A DNA stretch of 9,118 nt from CAZADH01 sp964483805 (GTDB taxonomy: Bacteria > Muiribacteriota > Ozemobacteria > Ozemobacterales > Ozemobacteraceae). This document shows, piece by piece, positions 1-6,339 of the stretch. The position numbers and the translations under genes were made by a program. Each line of letters opens with the position of its first letter. The first letter of the stretch is position 1. Where the stretch lies: NCBI GenBank assembly GCA_964483805.1, contig CAZADH010000258.1:1-9118 (forward strand), read 5' to 3'. A model generated the notes under the pieces. That model searched no databases. It was given only the letters and a program-made list of their open reading frames with translations, and was not told the origin of the DNA.

Positions 1-17
1 GGGGCGGGTGGTTCGGC

Positions 18-572
18 TCATGGGGCCACCTGCAGTGCGGCCAGCAACGCGGCCCGTTCCTCGCGCATGAACGTCTCGAACTCGGGCGGCACCGGCATCA
101 ACACGAAGGTCAGGCGGGTCTGGGCGACGAGGGCGCCATCGACGTGGGCACTCACCTCGGCCCGCGCGCCATCTTCAGCGAACACCACCAGATCGGCGGC
201 CAAATCGACGCGATCGCCCGGGCGCACCAGTTTCTTGAACTTCACCCGATCGACGATCGAGAGGATCGCCTTGCGCGAAGGTCCGTCGGGCTGTACCCAC
301 GGTTTGCGCTGTTCGACAGAACCCGCTGCCGCCGTTCCTGCCGCTGCGGGGGTGGTCTTGCGCGTGCTGACCGCATCGTCGGGAACCGGTGAGACTTCGA
401 TGAGCAAGCCGGCCAGTTGCGCCATCGCCTCGATCAGAATGACCCCGGGCAACACCGGAAACCGCGGGAAATGGGTGGCGAAATACGGCTCGGCCATGCT
501 GACGTTCTTATGGCCACGAATGCTCTTCCCCGGGACTATCTCGGTGATGCGATCGACGAAGTAGAAACGCAT
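18..572 (-). CDS. FabZ-family 3-hydroxyacyl-ACP dehydratase (hotdog fold) with an insertion
   Basis: This 184-residue protein looks like a hotdog-fold (3R)-hydroxyacyl-ACP dehydratase, which removes water from 3-hydroxyacyl-ACP in fatty acid or polyketide-like synthesis in the cytoplasm. The N-terminal part carries the family signature HFPRFPVLPGV (residues 34-44) followed by EAMAQLAG. H34 and E48 sit 14 residues apart, as the catalytic His/Glu pair does in FabZ. The second half has the expected FKKLVRPGD strand-turn (112-120) and an LVVFAEDGARAEVSAHVDG strand pair. FabZ is usually 140-150 residues. The extra length is a Pro/Ala-rich stretch at about residues 62-98 between the central helix and the next strand, and a C-terminal helix rich in Glu and Ala. 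The G usually found after HFP is R here. The ATG at 572 has GGAG four bases upstream. No acyl carrier protein or other lipid gene is visible; the gene's downstream side lies at the window edge. The family is well supported, but a housekeeping FabZ role versus a paralogue is not settled. Confidence 0.87.
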   Translation of the reverse strand: MRFYFVDRITEIVPGKSIRGHKNVSMAEPYFATHFPRFPVLPGVILIEAMAQLAGLLIEVSPVPDDAVSTRKTTPAAAGTAAAGSVEQRKPWVQPDGPSRKAILSIVDRVKFKKLVRPGDRVDLAADLVVFAEDGARAEVSAHVDGALVAQTRLTFVLMPVPPEFETFMREERAALLAALQVAP

Positions 573-629
573 GACGCTCCAGGCCGCATGGGGCTGCGAA
601 TGGGTCCGGTCAGTTCATTACAGTGTATG

Positions 630-687
630 ACAGAAAGAACGACGCCCCGGGTGAGGGCGGGGGTTCCCGCCTGCCACCCGGGGCGTC
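630..687 (-). terminator. Compound hairpin terminator of the secreted-protein gene
   Basis: Bases 641-653 and 675-687 form a perfect 13-bp inverted repeat, GACGCCCCGGGTG and its complement. The enclosed bases contain a second, smaller hairpin (GGCGGG pairing with CCCGCC). Read on the minus strand, the stem is followed by a U-rich but interrupted tract (GTTCTTTCTGTC). It starts about 30 bases after the stop codon at 718. It therefore fits a Rho-independent terminator for the 718-1884 gene and insulates the dehydratase downstream. Confidence 0.8.
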
Positions 688-717
688 CGCACCGGAAGGT
701 GAAGGTCGTTGCCCGGA

Positions 718-1884
718 TTACAGGCGGTCGAACATCCCCTTGGCGACGTAGCTCGAAATCAGGTTGAAGGCGTGCATCTGCTCTTTGGCATCGCGCAGGT
801 TGCACTTGATCTGGCACTGGTTGCCGGCGGTGGTGATGCTCACATTGCCGAGCGCGAACTTGTCTTGCACGTTGTCGTTGCGCTTGATCTCTTTGACCAT
901 GTGCTTCATGAGGCGGGCTTTGACATCAGCGGCTTCGGCCGGGCTCTTGAAGGTGGCGATCAACGTCGCGTTCTTGGTCATGTTGCCTTCGCGACCGCGC
1001 TCGATGGTCATCGTCGCCTGCTGCATGTCTTCGATGGCCGTGAACATGTACTCGATCTTGTTGCGGATGACGCGTTGGCGGATGCGCTCGGCGCTCTTCT
1101 TCAAGAACTTCTTCTGGGACAGGCTGTCTTTCTTCTGGGCGTCGTAGCGAACCCAAGCGCGCTCTTCGAGCTGCTTCTTTTCGGCGGGCGAAGCGCTGAA
1201 GGTCAACACGACCTTGGTGTTGGCGTCGGCGGGTTTGGCGGCCAGTTTGCCAGTCACGACATCGAGGGTCTGGGTGAGCAGCTTGCGGTTGCCGCGGGGA
1301 CCCGAGCTGAACAGCGTGTAATCACCAGTGGTGACGCAGATCAGTTCGCGGTTGTCGAGCGGCATCGGGAACACATGGGCCTGCTGACCGTTGATGGTCA
1401 TGTCGGCCTGGGTGTAGGGATTCTGGGCCTTCTCTTTTTGCGCCGACGAGAACTTGTCTTGTGCCATGACGGCTGCGGCATGCTCGTTGCTGTGCACGCC
1501 ATAATGCTTCTTCAGGGTGTCGAGAACCTTCTCGTGCTCGAACTTGCCCTTGACCACCAGCACGCCAATGACATCGGCGCCCTGATTCTGGACAACGTAG
1601 CCGACCTGGACCTTGTTGTCGGGACCCGGGTTAACCACACCGTGTTCCATGATCTTCTGGTAGAAGGTCTGGATGTTGGCGTCGTTCACCAGGCCGTGCT
1701 CTTGATGATAGGTCTTGTTGGCTTCGACCAGCTTGTTCATGTCACAGAAGGTCAACTGCTGCGGGTCATTCACGAAGAACAAAACCGCGTCGTTGAGCGC
1801 AGCGGCGTCGGCGGCCATCGCCACACCGCTCACCATGCCGAGGAAACCCACCAGGACGAGGATTGCCGACCATCGTTTTGCCAT
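718..1884 (-). CDS. Secreted protein of unknown function
   Basis: I do not recognise this family. The 388-residue protein begins with a clear Sec signal peptide: basic MAKR, a hydrophobic core to about residue 19, and probable cleavage after AMA at residue 24. The mature part is rich in Lys, Gln and Asn, has no transmembrane segment, and alternates predicted strands and amphipathic helices. It looks like two similar alpha/beta halves. The first contains an FFVNDPQQLTF strand and a YVVQNQGADVIGVLVVKG strand pair. The second contains a VVLTFSASP strand and NATLIATFKSPAEAADVKA, with a basic helical linker (KKFLKKSAERIRQR) between them. Four Cys occur in the mature protein, including NQCQIKC near the C-terminus. 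No catalytic motif is obvious. The start is ATG 1884 because AAGGAG lies ten bases upstream at 1895-1900; an in-frame ATG at 1923 would put 13 polar residues before the signal peptide. It has its own promoter and terminator, so it is probably monocistronic. A periplasmic or envelope location is inferred. Confidence 0.85.
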   Translation of the reverse strand: MAKRWSAILVLVGFLGMVSGVAMAADAAALNDAVLFFVNDPQQLTFCDMNKLVEANKTYHQEHGLVNDANIQTFYQKIMEHGVVNPGPDNKVQVGYVVQNQGADVIGVLVVKGKFEHEKVLDTLKKHYGVHSNEHAAAVMAQDKFSSAQKEKAQNPYTQADMTINGQQAHVFPMPLDNRELICVTTGDYTLFSSGPRGNRKLLTQTLDVVTGKLAAKPADANTKVVLTFSASPAEKKQLEERAWVRYDAQKKDSLSQKKFLKKSAERIRQRVIRNKIEYMFTAIEDMQQATMTIERGREGNMTKNATLIATFKSPAEAADVKARLMKHMVKEIKRNDNVQDKFALGNVSITTAGNQCQIKCNLRDAKEQMHAFNLISSYVAKGMFDRL

Positions 1885-1894
1885 ATTGAAATTG

Positions 1895-1900
1895 CTCCTT
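1895..1900 (-). promoter_or_regulatory. Ribosome binding site fixing the start at 1884
   Basis: On the minus strand AAGGAG ends ten bases before the ATG at 1884. This favours that start over the in-frame ATG at 1923 and puts the Lys/Arg end of the signal peptide at the N-terminus. Confidence 0.75.
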
Positions 1901-1996
1901 CTCGACAAATTACCTGAGTCCATGCGCTTTCAAACCGATCTTCGGGACTGGGAAGAAACCACCTGGACCTCGGATGACCAAGACTGAATTGAGATA

Positions 1997-2025
1997 AGCA
2001 TACGTGACCTAACAATAAATGGCAA
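1997..2025 (-). promoter_or_regulatory. Sigma70-like promoter for the secreted-protein gene
   Basis: On the minus strand TTGCCA (2020-2025, five of six to consensus) is separated by 17 bases from TATGCT (1997-2002, four of six). The expected start of transcription is near 1990, giving a leader of about 105 bases before the ATG at 1884. The same AT-rich patch could also serve the divergent bpt gene: plus-strand TTGAGA (1989-1994), 16 bases, AACAAT (2011-2016). That plus-strand match is much weaker. Confidence 0.55.
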
Positions 2026-2162
2026 GCCCCAAATCGCTTGTCGACTTTCCCCGGGATTGGCGGCGAAGATTCTGCTATCCTGGCCGTGGTGCCGGCTCGA
2101 GCAAGGGGTGGTGCGTTGGCGGCCGGCCATGAAGAATCTTCGAGAGAGCAGGTCGTCTGGTC

Positions 2163-2978
2163 TTGGCGCGTCGCCGTCCCGATGTCTCGATCGTTGCCCC
2201 CGACCCGAAACTGGGGGCACCGGCGTTGGCCACCTGGTGCGAGCCCGAGCCCTGCCCGTATCTGCCGGGCCGCGCCGCCCGTCTGCGCGTGGCCATGCCA
2301 CTCGATCTCATGTCACCCCGTGCGTTTTCGGTCGCGCTGGCCAACGGTGAGCGGCGATTGGGCCGGATCCTCTATCGNNNNNNNNNNCAGGGTTGTCGCG
2401 AATGCGTGCCGATCCGGATCCCCGTGGCCCGGTTCGCGCCGAATCGCTCCCAGCGGCGGGCCTGGGCCAAGGCCAGCGCCGTCTTCGCAGTTTCGGTCGG
2501 CCCGATCGAGGCCACGGTCGAGAAATGCCGGCTCCACGACCGCCACCTGCACGAGCGGGGCCTGGCGCGTCATGACGATGTATTGCTACCCGAAGAGTAC
2601 CTCGACCACTTCGGGTGCAGCTTTGTCGACAGTTGCGAGGTGCGCTATCGTCTGGGTGACCGGCTGGCGGCCGTCGCGATCGTCGATGTCGCCGACGATT
2701 CGTGGTCGGCGGTGTACACGTTCTGGGATCCCGATCTGGCTCACCTCAGCCCGGGCGTGTTCTCGGTGCTCCAGCAGATCGAGTTGTGCCGTCAATCCGG
2801 CATTGCCTGGCTCTATCTGGGATTCCGCGTCGCCGGCTGTCGTCACATGCGCTACAAGGCCCAGTATCAGCCGCATGAGTTGCATATTGATAATGTATGG
2901 CAACCTGGGTGTGCGTTGCCACCTGAAGACACGCGGGAGCCGGAACAGCCGGCGGTGGTCGTGACCGCTCTCAGTTAG
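2163..2978 (+). CDS. bpt: Aminoacyl-tRNA--protein transferase, Bpt/Ate family
   Basis: This enzyme moves an amino acid from a charged tRNA to the N-terminus of a protein, marking it for the N-degron pathway (ClpS/ClpAP in bacteria). Bpt enzymes put Leu on N-terminal Asp/Glu and Ate enzymes put Arg. The N-domain shows PCPYLPGR (residues 30-37), then ILYR, the gap, QGCRECVPIRIPV and FAPNRSQRR, the family's cysteine cluster and RIPV/SQRR signature. The C-domain shows VYTFWDPDLAHLSPGVFS (184-201), a GNAT-like core, then LYLGFRVAGCRHMRYKAQYQP (217-237). Length (271) is slightly above the usual 235-250. No in-frame ATG precedes PCPYLPGR. TTG 2163 follows a purine-rich AGCAGG; TTG 2226 would give a more typical short N-terminus. 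The gap at 2378-2387 hides three residues and leaves the frame intact. The gene overlaps the next one tail-to-tail by 8 bp. Leu versus Arg transfer cannot be read from this sequence, and ClpS and ClpA are not in the window. Confidence 0.9.
   Translation: MARRRPDVSIVAPDPKLGAPALATWCEPEPCPYLPGRAARLRVAMPLDLMSPRAFSVALANGERRLGRILYXXXXQGCRECVPIRIPVARFAPNRSQRRAWAKASAVFAVSVGPIEATVEKCRLHDRHLHERGLARHDDVLLPEEYLDHFGCSFVDSCEVRYRLGDRLAAVAIVDVADDSWSAVYTFWDPDLAHLSPGVFSVLQQIELCRQSGIAWLYLGFRVAGCRHMRYKAQYQPHELHIDNVWQPGCALPPEDTREPEQPAVVVTALS
2378..2387. other. Assembly gap (10 Ns) inside bpt
   Basis: Ten undetermined bases lie inside the cysteine cluster. The codon starting at 2376 is CGN, which is Arg whatever the last base, so three residues are unknown. 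The frame is open and correct on both sides. Confidence 0.99.
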
Positions 2979-4494
2979 CTGCTTTTCCGTTGGCCAGACG
3001 TGTGGGCCGCGACGTCCTGGCCAGGGTGGTGACGGCTTGCGGGGCCGTCGATGGCGCCTCGGACCGGCGAACCAGGGGGATGAGATCGGGATTGCCGCAG
3101 TTCTTGCAGATCGTGCGCTCGGCCAGCATCACCTGGTGACAGGCGCGGCACGTCACCCGATACCGATCGTTGTACCGATCGAGAACGGCCGTTGTCAGCA
3201 CCAACAACAGCACCAAGGCTCGAAACAGATGCAGGCAGCGACGCGACGGTACGGACGCGGCCGGGCACGGTGTTGGGGTTGTTTCCGTAGCGACGGGGCC
3301 GGGTGAAAGCATCAACAGCAGGCCGGCCACAAAGACGGCCGTGCCGCCGAACGTCACCAGCGAATGCTCGGCCAGGCGCCGCGACAGTTCGCGACCCAAC
3401 AGATCGGGGATGTTGCCGGCGTAGCCGAAGGCGGTTGCCAGCAGCAGTGCGCGGCCAAACAATCCCGTTTGTGGCCAGCGGGCGACAGCCAACCAGGTAA
3501 GGGGGATCGACAGAAGGTAATACTTGTATTCGGGGGGGCCGATCAGTGGCACCGCTACCAATAGCATTGCCGTTTCGATCGGGGCGCGTTCGGGACCGTG
3601 GGGAACCGCTCTTACCATCAGCAGCAGCGGCAGCATGATCAGGCCAACGTTGATGGTGTTGGCCAGGGCTTTGAGCGTAGTCGGTGACCAGTGGTCGTCG
3701 AAATGGACCAGGCGGGTGAGAAAACTGGCCAGTGTGTGGTTCTCGGGCCGCGACAGCATCATTTCTTGGGTCGTCAGGTCGGTCATCTCGCGGACGAACC
3801 CCTGCCACTGCCTGACCGTGCCATCGACACCATAAAACGGCACCGGTACCGCACACATGAGCGCTCCAGCGACCATCGTGGTCGCCAGAAACCGCCACTG
3901 ACCGCGAACCGCCGCCCAGAGCGCGATCGGCCAACCGAAGGGCTTCGCATGAAGCGAGAGGGCGAAAAGAAGCCCCGCCGGCACCGGACGATGGCGCGAC
4001 AGAAGATCGACGAGCAGGACCAACCCGAGCAGGATGAGCAGCGTCACCTGGCCGAGGTGGATCTCGTAATGCACCATGCCGCCGAAGAGGATGGCAACCA
4101 TGAGCCGCAGCCGGCCGCGGGTGTTTGCGGTCGACCAGGAGTCGAGACGGCGGCAAAGCGAAACCAGCGCCAGCGCGATGAGAACCCCCATGCAGGCCTT
4201 TGCCACGCAAAAAGGAAGCAAAACGAACGCCGAGAACAACGGGGCCGAGGACGGCGGATACTTGAACCGGTAGAAAAACTCGGGGTGATACAGGTCACGA
4301 CCGGCGAAAAAATCTTGGGCTGCACGAAGATAGACGCCCAGATCAGACATCGGCAGTCGGGCCTGGGCGCCCTTGATCATCATGGTGCCAAGACAGGCCG
4401 AAAACAGAAGCCAGTCGGCGGTGCTCCAGGGCGTGGAACGCCCCTCGGGCGGAGTTCCTCTCGCGGTGCCGTCGCAGGAAGCAGAAGCGATCAT
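2971..4494 (-). CDS. GT87-type membrane glycosyltransferase with C-terminal zinc ribbon
   Basis: This is a polytopic membrane protein of the GT87 (DUF2029) GT-C type, a group that uses polyprenyl-phosphate sugars (mannosyl or arabinosyl donors in studied members) at the membrane. Numbered from ATG 4494 (507 residues), it has a first membrane helix (about 27-40), then MSDLGVYLRAAQDFFAGRDLY and FKYPPSSA (49-86), whose early Asp is the proposed catalytic residue. HLGQVTLLILLGL, LHAKPFGWPIALWAAVRGQWR and ENHTLASFLTRL follow, all typical of the family. After the last membrane helix (about 425-438) come two cysteine pairs, CRAC and CKNC (449-466), a zinc ribbon that is not a usual part of this family. 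ATG 4494 is chosen because a good promoter ends just upstream; an in-frame ATG at 4566 would lie upstream of that promoter and lacks a ribosome binding site. It converges on bpt. The acceptor substrate is unknown, and no polysaccharide cluster surrounds it. Confidence 0.82.
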   Translation of the reverse strand: MIASASCDGTARGTPPEGRSTPWSTADWLLFSACLGTMMIKGAQARLPMSDLGVYLRAAQDFFAGRDLYHPEFFYRFKYPPSSAPLFSAFVLLPFCVAKACMGVLIALALVSLCRRLDSWSTANTRGRLRLMVAILFGGMVHYEIHLGQVTLLILLGLVLLVDLLSRHRPVPAGLLFALSLHAKPFGWPIALWAAVRGQWRFLATTMVAGALMCAVPVPFYGVDGTVRQWQGFVREMTDLTTQEMMLSRPENHTLASFLTRLVHFDDHWSPTTLKALANTINVGLIMLPLLLMVRAVPHGPERAPIETAMLLVAVPLIGPPEYKYYLLSIPLTWLAVARWPQTGLFGRALLLATAFGYAGNIPDLLGRELSRRLAEHSLVTFGGTAVFVAGLLLMLSPGPVATETTPTPCPAASVPSRRCLHLFRALVLLLVLTTAVLDRYNDRYRVTCRACHQVMLAERTICKNCGNPDLIPLVRRSEAPSTAPQAVTTLARTSRPTRLANGKAAN

Positions 4495-4503
4495 ACCTGG
4501 AAA

Positions 4504-4532
4504 AGTATACCGGCCACGCAAAAAAATGTGAA
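4504..4532 (-). promoter_or_regulatory. Strong sigma70-like promoter for the GT87 gene
   Basis: On the minus strand TTCACA (4527-4532, five of six) is followed by a 17-base spacer that starts with seven Ts, then TATACT (4504-4509, five of six). Transcription should begin near 4497, only about three bases before the ATG at 4494. The mRNA would then be leaderless or nearly so. Confidence 0.65.
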
Positions 4533-4665
4533 CAACTTTCGGGTCGGGTCTCGAGTTTCTCGACATTTGTCGGAACGTCAGGCCAGACGCATCAATCGCT
4601 GCGCCCCTGACGCTTGTGTGAGGTTTCGCGCGCGATTGCGAGAGGCGCGGGCGTCACTGCCCACG

Positions 4666-4694
4666 AAAAAGCCCGCCGGCAGCAGCCGGCGGGC
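4666..4694 (-). terminator. Rho-independent terminator of the clostripain-family gene
   Basis: GCCCGCCGGC and GCCGGCGGGC (4671-4680 and 4685-4694) form a perfect 10-bp GC stem with a 4-base loop. On the minus strand it is followed by five Ts (4666-4670). It lies about 22 bases after the stop codon at 4716, an arrangement typical of an intrinsic terminator. It separates the peptidase from the GT87 gene. Confidence 0.92.
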
Positions 4695-4715
4695 GTGTAA
4701 ATACGATGTATTGGT

Positions 4716-6170
4716 CTACTTGTTGAGCAGTTCCTGGATCAGAGCCTTGGCCGCCGCGGTCACGTTGGCCGGGAGCCCGCCTTCGCTGAACAGGCGGAAG
4801 TTGACTTCCTGGGCCACATACCGGTTGATCTCTTTGTTGGTGCTGTTGGCCACCAGATCGCTCAGCTTCGAGGTATCGCCCGACTCGAGGGCGGCGACGA
4901 CGGTGGCAGCGGTCTTCTTCTTGTAGAAGTCTTGCACCATCTGGGCCCAGAGGTGGTCTTTCGAGAACGCCAGATCGTTGTAGGCGCTCTCATAGCTGTA
5001 GGATTCGGCGGGGAAGTAGATGGCGATGCCCATCGCGTTGGCCATCGAGGCGTCGATGTTGCCGTTCTCGAGAATCACGGCCTTGGCGGCGGTCGCGAGC
5101 TTGTCGCAGGCCGTCTGAACGGCGTCGTCTTTCACCGCCTCTTTCAGCAGCTTGGCGAAATGCAACAGGTCGATGTTGGCGGTGTCGGTGAAGGTTTGCA
5201 CCTTGCCCAGAACCGCGGCAATCTCGTTGTTGTACTTGCCGCTCATCAATGCTTTCGCCAAACCGTCGATGGCGTCGTTGAGGCCATTGAGGGCCGAGCA
5301 CTTGAGGGCCGACTGCGTGCAGGCTTCGTAACCCTGGCTGCCGTTGTTGTAGGACGCGCAAAACGCTTTCGTCCAGGCCTTGGCGAAGGTCACGGCATCA
5401 GACTTCGCGGTCAGAGTCTTGAGTGCATCGTCGTACGGGGTGCCCTTGCCCGGTTCGGTCTCTTCGGATGCCACGATGACGTCACAGTAGTCGCGGCACA
5501 CATAGGCCACCTCGGCCATCTGCATCAGACAGGCATCGAAACAGACGATGTCGAGATTCTTGCCGAGGATCTCTTTGGTCGACTTCATGGCCGTAGCCAG
5601 TTGGGCCGTGGTGATGTGATTGTTCGAGGAATCGTCGTAGGAGATGCCGCGCGTGATGCCCTTGTGCCCGGCAAGTTTCCAGCCGGAACCGTGGTTCCAG
5701 AAGATGATGGCGTACTTTTTCGCCGGGAAGTTGGCCTTGATGTACTTCACGAACTCGATAAATACTTTGTAATCACCCATGTCGAGTTCGCCCATGTCTT
5801 TGATTTTGTTGATCTTGCCCTTGGTAATGTAGTTGTATTGCGCCGGCCCACGCTCGCGGTCGATCAGGCTGACGATGTTGAGCCAGTCGTTGGAACCAAC
5901 CTTGGCGGCTTCATTCTGGTCTTCGACCCCGAACGGGTCGAGATTGTTGTCGCCATTCAAAAAGATGGCAAACGTCCACTCTTTCTGGGGCATCGGCAGA
6001 TTGATGGCGGCGGCCGGGCCGGTCTCGCTGCTGGGCGCCGGCAACAACGGCGTGGTCGGTTCCGTTACCGTGATCCCCGATTCGGGGCGGGATTGCCCGG
6101 CGGCAAAGACCGGAGCGCTCAACAGACCGACCATCAGAGCTGCGGCAACAATACTGAATACTCGCTTCAT
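4716..6170 (-). CDS. Secreted clostripain-family (C11) cysteine peptidase
   Basis: This 484-residue protein belongs to the clostripain family (MEROPS C11, caspase-like fold), secreted endopeptidases that usually cut after Arg or Lys. Residues 1-23 are a Sec signal peptide (MKRVF, hydrophobic core, VFA cleavage site). A Pro/Ser/Thr-rich linker runs to about residue 62. The catalytic domain starts with WTFAIFLNGDNNLD (65-78). The catalytic His is in FWNHGSGW (H160) and the catalytic Cys in FDACLMQMAEVAY (C214). Their 54-residue spacing is close to that of clostripain. ASEETEPGKGTPYDDAL (235-250) is the typical post-Cys loop, and AMGIAIYFPAES (379-390) the late strand. ATG 6170 follows AAGGAGG with a 5-base spacer. 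It is a single transcription unit with a terminator. Clostripain is matured by self-cleavage into two chains; no such site can be assigned here. Whether the target is a protein in the medium or in the envelope is unknown. Confidence 0.93.
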   Translation of the reverse strand: MKRVFSIVAAALMVGLLSAPVFAAGQSRPESGITVTEPTTPLLPAPSSETGPAAAINLPMPQKEWTFAIFLNGDNNLDPFGVEDQNEAAKVGSNDWLNIVSLIDRERGPAQYNYITKGKINKIKDMGELDMGDYKVFIEFVKYIKANFPAKKYAIIFWNHGSGWKLAGHKGITRGISYDDSSNNHITTAQLATAMKSTKEILGKNLDIVCFDACLMQMAEVAYVCRDYCDVIVASEETEPGKGTPYDDALKTLTAKSDAVTFAKAWTKAFCASYNNGSQGYEACTQSALKCSALNGLNDAIDGLAKALMSGKYNNEIAAVLGKVQTFTDTANIDLLHFAKLLKEAVKDDAVQTACDKLATAAKAVILENGNIDASMANAMGIAIYFPAESYSYESAYNDLAFSKDHLWAQMVQDFYKKKTAATVVAALESGDTSKLSDLVANSTNKEINRYVAQEVNFRLFSEGGLPANVTAAAKALIQELLNK

Positions 6171-6231
6171 TGCTTCCTCCTTGTGGTGCTTATACTCGAT
6201 GCTACTTACTGAGAGAGGATATCATGAGTCG

Positions 6232-6261
6232 ATTGTATCAACTCGGAGGGGTGTTCGACAA
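6232..6261 (-). promoter_or_regulatory. Possible promoter for the clostripain-family gene
   Basis: On the minus strand TTGTCG (6256-6261, four of six) and TACAAT (6232-6237, five of six) are 18 bases apart. The leader would be about 55 bases. TATAAG at 6189-6194 is another possible -10 box, but it has no fitting -35 box. Confidence 0.35.
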
Positions 6262-6290
6262 GTGCCCATCTCGTGCGGCACCACCAGCCG

Positions 6291-6302
6291 CCTGACGTCA
6301 GG
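6291..6302. repeat. 12-bp perfect palindrome between two genes
   Basis: CCTGACGTCAGG reads the same on both strands. It lies about 30 bases beyond the putative -35 box of the clostripain-family gene and about 40 bases after the stop of the ABC1 gene. It could be an operator or part of a weak transcript end; no T-run follows on either strand. Confidence 0.35.
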
Positions 6303-6339
6303 TGTGCCCGGCGGATGACCGTCGCGGGACGCGGCGGCT

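Noticed and set aside
709..1917. Long plus-strand open frame of 402 codons opposite the secreted-protein gene
   Set aside because: It mirrors the minus-strand gene, which has a signal peptide, a ribosome binding site, a promoter and a terminator; the plus-strand translation is rich in Val, Leu, Gly and His with no recognisable domain.
2057..2081. Possible plus-strand promoter TTGGCG...TATCCT, also tested as a sigma54 site, for bpt
   Set aside because: The spacing is 13 bases, too short for sigma70, and the GG to GC distance does not fit sigma54.
2588..2616. Inverted repeat ACCCGAAG...CTTCGGGT
   Set aside because: It lies inside the conserved coding sequence of bpt, has a 13-base loop and no T-run, and is probably chance in GC-rich DNA.
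3691..4926. Plus-strand open frame of 411 codons covering the GT87 gene and the terminator
   Set aside because: It crosses the strong minus-strand terminator and two genes, and reads as low-complexity Arg/Gln/Glu-rich sequence.
4932..6212. Plus-strand open frame of 426 codons opposite the clostripain-family gene
   Set aside because: It is the antisense shadow of a gene with clear catalytic motifs, and its sequence is typical of reversed GC-rich coding DNA.
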